The position numbers were made by a program, and so were the translations under genes. Shown here one piece after another: positions 56,666-64,000 of a stretch of DNA of 64,000 bases. Position 1 is the stretch's first letter. Each line of letters starts with the position of its first letter. Source of the stretch: Micrasema longulum (Eukaryota > Arthropoda > Insecta > Trichoptera > Brachycentridae); the NCBI GenBank assembly GCA_022494885.1, contig JAGVSM010002936.1:186001-250000 (forward strand), read 5' to 3'. Below the pieces are notes generated by a model. That model did not search any database, had not been told where the DNA came from, and saw only the letters and a program-made list of their open reading frames with translations.

Positions 56666-57730
56666 TTATTTTACTTTATTTATTGCGGTTCACAAACAAT
56701 AAACAATATATGCGAAATTGGTATTATAATCACAATATGTTATGTTTAGATATTGTTCATCGGTTATATGTGAACACAACATGCGCAAATAAGTATAAAA
56801 AAAAAAACAAATATAATTTCTTTTAAAAATTGACTAGCTTAATAAATTCTATTAATATTATGTAAGTTGTGAAACTTAATTATACTTACAGTTTATAACA
56901 ATTATTTTACCTGAGTAACATAAGGGACTATTTGATTTAATACGTTGCGTTACAGTTCTCCTATAGTTATTTAATGTATCGTTAAAGATAGCTATATCAG
57001 CATTACTTTCTACATAATTATATAATCTTAACATGCGTGATAATGCATTAAAGTGAGCCATATTATTATTGAAGGTTGGAAGATACAATGTAGTGTATGA
57101 TCTCAATCGCCGACTGGGGACATTCAGAGGTACATTCTCTAATCAAAATGGAGAATCAACATTACAATGAATTGTTTTATAAAGATACATTAAGTGTATA
57201 ATCCGTCTCCTAAATTCCAACTTATCTAGACCAAAATGTTCTAGGCGCTGATCATAAGACTGAAGGGTTCTGCCCAGGTTAGATTTAAATGTTAGGTTTT
57301 GAAGAAATTTTTTTGCACAGATTCAATTAAATTAATATGAGTTATATAATGTGGTGACCAGCTACACATCCAAATTCCAAATTACTACGAACTAATGAAT
57401 TGTACGAACAAATTACAGATGATTCATATTTAAAAAGTTTACATATTATGTTTATGAATCCTAACATCTTTAGGGCTTTTTCTTTGATGTTATTAAAATG
57501 ACAGGAAAATATAAAGCCTTAAATATAATTCCTAAATCTCGAATCGTGTTAATTGAATTAATGCTCATATTATCAATACTGTAAATTACATATTTTGTTA
57601 TTCTTTTCCTTGTAAATGTAATTTTGTAACATTTTTGTACATTTAGGTGCATATCGTAATATGGGTTATATGGCTTATATAACACCGAATTTTTATGTAA
57701 ATAATAACACGCATAATATGGTGTCAAATT
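56666..57730 (-). pseudogene. Decayed Jockey-like element (J3)
   Basis: The minus frame 57727-57470 contains NVQKCYKITFTRKRI and INSINTIRDLGIIF, the region following the polymerase palm (KC-x-ITF-x-RK and IRDLG). Later frames are broken by stops down to the 3' UTR, which matches 6060-6480. Tail AATAAAGTAAAATAAAA on the minus strand at 56666. Confidence 0.65.
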
Positions 57731-57734
57731 TATT

Positions 57735-58330
57735 TAGGTGTACTTCTCACAAATATGAAGAAATTTGTGGAAACATTTAAAAATCAAATAACGTACCAGA
57801 AACTGCTTAAATGTAACACTAATATCTGATAATATATTTCGCTATTACTTTTTTTATGAAATCGTTTTCCCGTCAACATGGTGTTTCAGTGTGTGGTGTA
57901 TAGGTACCGTGACTCGGACGCACGTTCAAGGTCCTAGCGAGAGGCGCTGACGAACGTTTACAAACCATCCTATACACGTATACACACTATAAGCTTACAG
58001 GCGTGCATATGTATGCGTTGCCACAGTCGCCGTCGCATTAGTATTGAGTATACTGCACCGCGCACGCGCAGAAGCGTAGCTCATAATAATTTACTCGATT
58101 CGTCTGCGGTGTTGTCAGCGCATAATTTTCCCTACGAAACGAGAATAAACAAAAATATTTTGACAGATTCGTGAATTGATAACTAAATCCCATAATTCAA
58201 ATTCGACTATTTAGTATGAATGGTATTATAACCACGAAACTTATACTTTTTAATAGATAAGTCGATATAATTACAACAATAGATACACTTTGATGAATTT
58301 TAAATCTGGATTCTACATATTTTTATTGTC
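57735..58330. promoter_or_regulatory. CpG-rich patch, possible promoter region
   Basis: 57880-58130 is markedly richer in CpG than its flanks (GACTCGGACGCACGTTCAAG, GCACCGCGCACGCGCAGAAG). No exon or transcript signal was identified, so this is only a guess. Confidence 0.25.
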
Positions 58331-58334
58331 AAAG

Positions 58335-58440
58335 TCACATCGTCTTTATCATTTTGCGTAGGGTACAGTATTGATATACTTATTGCGGTATATCTTAGTC
58401 ATTTTGCTACATGAAGTTTAGAAAATAAAGATCACACGTA
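58335..58440 (-). mobile_element. SINE1, 3' fragment
   Basis: TTTGCGTAGGGTACAGTATT and TTGCTACATGAAG match the SINE1 3' body in reverse. Confidence 0.5.
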
Positions 58441-58444
58441 TGAC

Positions 58445-60360
58445 GCATTATTTAATTATTTTTTTTAATCTTCGAGGAGTCAAAAACATTATAAGGTTGG
58501 TAGTGGTAGTTATTTCGAATAGTTTTTTTTCAATCAAAAAAATTGAGTAAAATTATTTTCCAACTGCTGGTAACATTGGGGCATGGAGAAACGAACTGCC
58601 AAACAAACGGGTGGCTCAAACGACGCGGCCACTTTTGTTCATCTGTCTAGTGCGGAGGCGCAGCTCGATTGAGTCGGACGTGTAACAAAATCTGAACGCT
58701 GCTGAAACTTTAAAAATAATCTAAAAAAGTTTAATATTTAATTTACTATTCCGGATTCATTCAAATACGTACCAAAAAAATATTATTTCTTTGTGATGTG
58801 TGTACGTATTTTTGTGTTATTGGAACGCTGAACAACTTTTAGACGTTGTGAGAATAACCAGGACTGTTGGATATAAACATTTTTGAAAGCATCCCATTTA
58901 TAAACAATTGTGCGTGACATTTCGTAAACATAACCTCATTTAAATCCGTCTCTTGTGCAGATTTTGTTGACGGCAGGGAATGGCCTGTATAAGTGATGTT
59001 GGACATTGATTTCTGCCCTTAATAACCACGAATCGGAGAAACAGTGTTACTTTATTATTTTGGGATTATAAATTTAAAATAGTCTGCATTTTATCATCAC
59101 CTTTTACGAACTAATCGGCGTGGAAAAATTGAAATATGCCCGGCCCACATAACTGGTAGACCAAATGCGGAAGACAGAGAGGCCACATGCGCGAGGCGTG
59201 TGAGAGAAGGAGACAGAATGCTCCGCAGCGAACTTAGAATGTGAGAATGTATACTCACTTGTTTGAAAGATAAACCGGTACAACGCGCTGAATATTATAT
59301 TTTCAGCTATTTTAATATTGTTTAAGGTGAGCAATTGTCTTATTTAAGTTGTATTTACTAATAAAAAATATTGTCTCGTTATTTATTCACCGTCCCGAGA
59401 GATACATAATATCTGAGCTATGCTCGTGTTAAAGTTACCAATACAAGAGTCGTCTTTACTATAGTGTATACACACTGATACAAACCTTAGCAGTGTTGTT
59501 ATCTGTACAGTACAGTTAGCGCAAACAGAAGCTCGACAAGTCGCCAGTACAGGCAGCGAAATGGCGCACATTGGTATTTTGCATTTTTTATCAATTTCAT
59601 GTTTCATTATCATATTGTGGTGAATTCATAGACATTATCAATATTATTTAGCTTTGTAATCGTTTCAATTCATTGTCCTTCCTTGTGTGCCCTTTTTAGC
59701 CATTTGTATGTACCTGCTTCACGGTAGATTGGCACTTTTACCTGCTTGTAAGGCAAACGTTTCCGTACAAATAACTGAAGTAGATTTTAGTGCATGAGTT
59801 TTAAATAAATTTCGTGTTTATAATTAGTATTAATATTTTTAAACATCTTGCATCCAGGGAATAATAGTGATACAACTCAAAAAACGTATTTTTTACATAA
59901 GAGTAGTTACACCCAAACCCGCGCTATCAGTAAACTAACCAACCAAAACTCACATCATTGTGATAGCAAGCTGATCATTGTGCCACTATTATTTCTTGAA
60001 ACTGATTTTTTTTTAATGTAGTATAATTTTTGCTTTTAAGGCTACACAAATATTTTAAAGAATTATACCGTTAATTACGCGGATGCGAAATATATTTAGG
60101 AACATATCTGCATACTCAACTAAAAAAAAACTATTTGGACTTGTGCCACTATTATCGCTTAGGTCGGATGATATATAGGTACAAAAAACTTATTTTTATA
60201 AGTATTAAGTACTACCATAACGCCATTTTCCCGTAAAAGTAGGCAAAGAGGATAATAATAAAAAGCCAAATGCGTCTATCCTGGCATACGTTCCCAGTTT
60301 TTTCCACATTTATATGTTTTGAGATTTTCGTTTATCATGATTGATTTTTTATGCGTCTTA
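58445..60360. other. No recognised gene
   Basis: A second CpG-bearing patch lies at 58560-58690. Open frames at 59104-59613 on the minus strand match no family I know. Confidence 0.4.
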
Positions 60361-60366
60361 TAAAAC

Positions 60367-60645
60367 ATCATTATCAAACCCTAATCCGCACCTGATGGAT
60401 TGCAAAATACCACATTTTCAAGGTGTGGGGATCAGTCTTACGCACCAGGTGACAATCCAGGAACAGTGAAATAGTGCAATATAAAACAACCTTAAAAATA
60501 AAAAAATCTCGTTGAACCTCTTAGAAATCGAACCGAGGACCTCAAGCATGATAGACGAACGCGCCAACCATTACAGTACGAGGCGGACTTTTTTCCTCTT
60601 AATTTCCCTTTTCGGATTCTTATCTGAGAGAAGCCATCACGAGAT
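60367..60645 (-). mobile_element. SINE1 with part of module X
   Basis: CATCATTATCAAACCCTAAT, B box in AGAAATCGAACCGAGGAC, head CCATTACAGTACGAGGCGGA and module X words TTATCTGAGAGAAGCCATCA, in reverse. Confidence 0.65.
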
Positions 60646-60857
60646 TACAACACGGTTTTTTTGGCGCGGTAAAATTGGTAGGATACTTATTTCTTATTTT
60701 CGTTATATTTTTTTAGTTTCTTATAGAGGATGAAAATTTTGCCAAAGGAAATTGTAAGTTTCATGGTGTACTGCAGTGGTTTTGTAACTTTTTTGAATAC
60801 ACGACCCCTTTGCGAGTGTAAAAATATCTGGCGAACGCCCTTCCCCCTAGGACCAAC

Positions 60858-61123
60858 ATATCGTCGGGTTTCTAGCGTGAGTTGGTAACAACAAATTTTC
60901 AAAAATGAGATGTCTTACTAATTGCGTCAAATGATATTTATTTAAAAGGTAAATAAAACTATTTCATGATTTATAAATACAAAAAATAATAATTCATATT
61001 TAAATATTCAGCTTGCAGTTTTATTTGAATTGTTGATTTGGGATGGGCTTTTAACTTTGAAAGTGCAATATCTCACAAATAGTAAAGTGTAGTTACCAAC
61101 TTGTGAGAGAAACTCGATGATAT
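60858..61123. mobile_element. MITE with ATATCGTCGGG ends, copy 1
   Basis: Left ATATCGTCGGGTTTCTAGCG, then AGTTGGTAACAAC; right end is the reverse complement with a few changes (TAGTTACCAACTTGTGAGAG). About 36-bp terminal repeats, 266 bp in all. Confidence 0.65.
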
Positions 61124-61319
61124 TGCCTTGCTTGGGTCAAATAAAATTAAGGGCCTTGAGGGGGGGGGGGGGATAGAGCCAGCTCTTATAAGATCTTGTG
61201 CTACCCCCTCCCCCAATAATGATGATAGTTTTTTATCCCTTGCTTCTTACTTTTGCCTTGCTTGTGACCACGACCGCAGCAAGGCCTACATGTTAAAAAA
61301 CGGTTGGTTAGTGCGTTCT

Positions 61320-61515
61320 ATCATCATTCCCTTTTCGTATGCTACTGGTGCATAAGGCCACACTACATGGTATAGTGCCAGTCCTGGAACTATGAAATAT
61401 TCAGTGTGAACACACATTTTAAAATAAATATTCCATGTCGACCATGTCGGAAATCAAATCCGAAACCTCTTGCATATCAGGCAAACGCGCTGACCACTAC
61501 GCCATGAAGCCGACA
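61320..61515 (-). mobile_element. SINE1 copy
   Basis: ATCATCATTCCCTTTTCG, TACTGGTGCATAAGGC, B box in GGAAATCAAATCCGAAAC and head CCACTACGCCATGAAGCCG. Part of the body is deleted. Confidence 0.65.
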
Positions 61516-61649
61516 AAGCGCGTTTACATTCTATTAAATCAATAAAATAATTTTAAACACTATTTATATATATTATACAATAAAAATCAATCTACCCAAT
61601 TTTATTTTATAGTGCCGAGAGATTTTTACTGCGGTGTGAACGCAACAAA

Positions 61650-61760
61650 CGGCAATTGTGTCACGGTTCCACGGATCGGATGTCCGAACCCCGCTCTACC
61701 TCAACATGGTTCCTATTTTCTATCATTGAATTGAAAATGGCTCAGAAATAAAAATATAAA
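61650..61760 (+). mobile_element. SINE3 copy, diverged
   Basis: ACGGATCGGATGTCCGAACC, CTCTACCTCAACATGG and TTCCTATTTTCTATCATTG. Confidence 0.55.
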
Positions 61761-61761
61761 T

Positions 61762-62144
61762 GGGTGTCTTGATGTAGTTTTATTGTATTTTTAACTGTTT
61801 TATTAATCTTGTTGCTTCCAAAAAGAATTTCATCAAGGCTTTTAAAAAGTTTTGTAATAATTTCGGCTAATTTATCATATCCAATCAATTTAATCCCAGT
61901 CAGTGAAGAATTCACTTCCCCCTTTTCGCAATCCAATAAAGTGCATGTTATGTACTTCTGGATTACCTTCTTTCAGCACAAAGATGCTAAGGTTACCCGA
62001 TAACAAAGAAGTTCTTCGGGCAGCTTTTTCCGTTCGGCAATGAGTAATTATTCCGTATATGTCGGCACCGCGAAGGAGATTTATGTCCTCAGGTGCGGTA
62101 TGTGGTGAGCAAGCTTTATTATTGTTTTTTTTGGCATACGTCAT
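61762..62144 (-). pseudogene. Unidentified coding-like remnant with frameshift
   Basis: Two overlapping minus frames join sensibly. The first (62144 on) has GADIYGIITHCRTEKAARRT, SLLSGNLSIFVLKEGNPEVH and NMHFIGLRKG; the second (61936 on) continues EVNSSLTGIKLIGYDKLAEI and ITKLFKSLDEILFGSN. The switch falls in an A/G run near 61917-61925. The composition looks protein-like, not repetitive, but I cannot name a family. It could be a processed or duplicated host pseudogene or part of an uncharacterised element. Confidence 0.35.
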
Positions 62145-62158
62145 TGATAACGATTATA

Positions 62159-63091
62159 TATACCGTCGGATTTCTGGCACAGATGAGTAACTACTAATTT
62201 TCAAAAAATTAGATGTCTTCATAAACGGCGTCTAAAAATCTTTATTTAAAAAGTAAATTCATGTTTCATTTTCTAATTACTAATTGTGTATTTTGTAATT
62301 TATATTTATGCTAATTTTTTCATTATTATCGGTATTTAAATTATATATACACGGTTTTTCAGGGCTTGACCGCAAAACTTTAGAGGAACATTCCTCATAG
62401 TAAGCTTCAAAAAAATCCTGATAATATTTTTCCAAAAAGTCATTTTCAAAAAGAAAAAATTAAATGGAGTAAATCTTTCATTTCTCAGACTAGCATTCCT
62501 TCCGCAAACCTCTACCCCTCCCCTACAAAAAATATGTGATAAAAACGACGAACAACGAACCGATGCGCATTAGACGTGGAGAAGGGAAGGGAGGGACTGC
62601 TTGTCCGAGAAATTAAGGATTTGCTACATTTTGAGATTATAAAAATAATTTTTATTTTTTAAATAATGACTTTTTGGAAAAATTTCATAACGATTTTTTT
62701 CAATGTTTACCATGAGGAATGTTTCTCTGAAGTTTCGCGGTCTGGCCCTGAAAAACCGTGTATATTTTTTTCATTTTTTTATATAATTACTATCATTAGA
62801 TTTTTTTTAGGCATTATTCAATTTTAAAAAACACATGTAAAAAAGAAGGTCTTGCACACAGGAATTTCCCAGCTATTCGGGACTTGTAACAAAGAACCTT
62901 TGTACATTTTAAAACTGCGAAATAAATAAATAAAAACATTTCTTTTATTATGAATACAAAAAGTAATATTAATGTTCAGCTTGCAGTTTTATTTAAATTG
63001 TTGGTTTAGGATGAACTTTTAACTTTAAAAGTGCAATATCTCACAACTATTAAAATGTAGTTACCAACTTGTGCCAGAAACACGACGATAT
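62159..63091. mobile_element. MITE with ATATCGTCGGG ends, copy 2, interrupted
   Basis: Left part 62159-62290 (CCGTCGGATTTCTGGCACAG, AATTAGATGTCTTC) and right part ~62935-63091 (TTCAGCTTGCAGTTTTATTT, CTTGTGCCAGAAACACGACG) match the two ends of copy 1. A CACGG MITE and extra sequence lie between. Confidence 0.6.
62351..62760. mobile_element. Foldback MITE with CACGG ends, copy 2
   Basis: CACGGTTTTTCAGGGC at the left and GCCCTGAAAAACCGTG-like at the right are flanked by TATA on both sides, consistent with a TA target. Shared arm words with copy 1: GAGGAACATTCCTCATAG, CATTTCTCAGACTAGCATTC. Confidence 0.75.
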
Positions 63092-63755
63092 TATATTATG
63101 TCAATTGTGCTAATTATGTAAAACTACTAACTTGCCAAAACGAATAGATAAATATCAGTAAATTAACGGAAAACGCATAATCTTTTTTTCATTTTACGAG
63201 ACTGAGCTAATACTTAACCGCCCTAATTTGTTACCGTCGATTTTCCGGCCACCCTATATAAATTTAACATTCAGTGTTGCAATAAACTTTTATTAATTAT
63301 AATCATAATTAATTCATCGATTTAATCGGCATTGACTTCTTAACACTTTATAAATAAATATAAAAATAGTTATAAAATAACATATTTGTTATTAGTGTTC
63401 CAAACGATTATTACACTTAACCCTTTGAGTCCAGGTGTTCATTCAAATACACACAATATTTAAGATTTTATTTACTCAGGTACCGAATCAAATTTAAAAG
63501 TATTTTATTAGTATCCCTAAATACGTCTTTATTTTTTTCTACTGATGTTGGTAGTCGGCATTCGGCATTACGCAGAATATGATGTCTTTTGGTTTGACAG
63601 CCTTCTGGCTGGTTTATTTTGGAACAAATTGCTGTCGTCTTTCTAAATGATATTTTAGACAAGTTTTCAATATATTTCATTAAAATTTGAATAAACATAA
63701 TATATTGTAATAGAATTAGACACGTTTCATAAACTTCTATTTTTTATCAGTTTGA
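63092..63755. other. No recognised gene
   Basis: AT-rich. TTTTCCGGCCACCCTATATA at 63241 resembles the end of a DNA element but no partner end was found. Confidence 0.35.
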
Positions 63756-64000
63756 GACAGCGTTAAAAATGAGAGCGATGTACGGACTTGGAAAAACAGG
63801 GATGAAAGTAGGCTAAATGCTGTCGAAATGCGATCTCTCAGGCGAATGTCTGGTAAAACTATGTACGATAGATGCACAAATGTCGAGATAAGCATTATCG
63901 ACAAAATCAAGAAATGAGCTCTGCATTGGTTTGGACATGTAGAGCGAATGGACAGCGAAAAAAAAACAGCTAAATAGATTAACGATGCGAATGTTGATGG
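63756..64000 (+). pseudogene. Non-LTR reverse transcriptase fragment, runs off the window
   Basis: One frame reads TWKNRDESRLNAVEMRSLRR, MSGKTMYDRCTN, a stop, then ALHWFGHVERMDSEKK and a further stop. The MRSLRRM...DR and LxWFGHVERM words are typical of the C-terminal region of RTE/R-type elements in insects. Its 3' end lies beyond the window. Confidence 0.65.

Overview
This window is AT-rich, intron- and spacer-like eukaryotic DNA, almost certainly from an arthropod and most likely an insect. The basis is the repeat content: Tc1-type transposon, Jockey-, CR1/L2- and RTE-like non-LTR fragments, tRNA-derived SINEs, a small Helitron and several foldback MITEs. The species cannot be named from the sequence. 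I found no convincing host protein-coding gene, no genuine tRNA or rRNA gene and no CRISPR array. Nearly all short open frames are chance frames or shadows of retroelement remains. The window may lie inside a large intron or between genes.

Layout. 13-1688 holds one nearly complete Tc1-like transposon whose transposase reads through to a full DD34E enzyme if a 72-base GT-AG intron (644-715) is removed. 4.4-8.6 kb holds several copies of a tRNA-derived SINE (SINE1), often with an extra upstream module, and a Jockey-like 3' end (6.06-6.48 kb). 8.7-9.06 kb is an inverted pair of hammerhead-ribozyme-bearing repeats. 9.17-9.42 kb is a MITE. 14.5-25.5 kb is a graveyard of non-LTR elements in both orientations, with a perfect 87-bp inverted repeat at 20590-20788 and an LTR-like segment at 22.65-23.1 kb. 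25.7-29.1 kb shows little. 29.4-33.6 kb has CR1-, RTE- and Jockey-like fragments among copies of an unclassified dispersed repeat (family R). 33.7-39.4 kb is rich in palindromic DNA elements, a degenerate ~64-bp tandem array split by a SINE, and a hAT-like element that split a SINE1 copy with an 8-bp target duplication. 41.4-45.5 kb has further SINEs, RTE/CR1 pieces and two more hammerhead motifs. 45.7-46.8 kb is a Jockey-like 3' region carrying a 619-bp Helitron, with an unoccupied paralogue at 52.9 kb. 47.5-48.1 kb is a CR1/L2-like reverse transcriptase end. 49-50 kb has two hammerhead motifs. 52.4-53.3 kb is an (TTTA)n array of about 89 units on the tail of a Jockey-like copy. 56.3-57.7 kb has another inverted hammerhead pair and a decayed Jockey-like element. 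60.3-63.1 kb has SINEs and nested MITEs, and the window ends inside a non-LTR fragment.

How the parts relate. Autonomous elements (Tc1-like, Jockey/CR1/RTE-like) and their short parasites (SINEs, MITEs, Helitron, hammerhead repeats) are repeatedly nested, so relative ages can be read directly: the hAT-like element is younger than its SINE1 host, the Helitron younger than its Jockey-like host, and SINE3 younger than the tandem array. The most interesting signals are the intron inside the Tc1 catalytic domain and three classes of hammerhead-ribozyme-like motifs, two of them in head-to-head inverted repeats as would be expected of Penelope-like terminal repeats.
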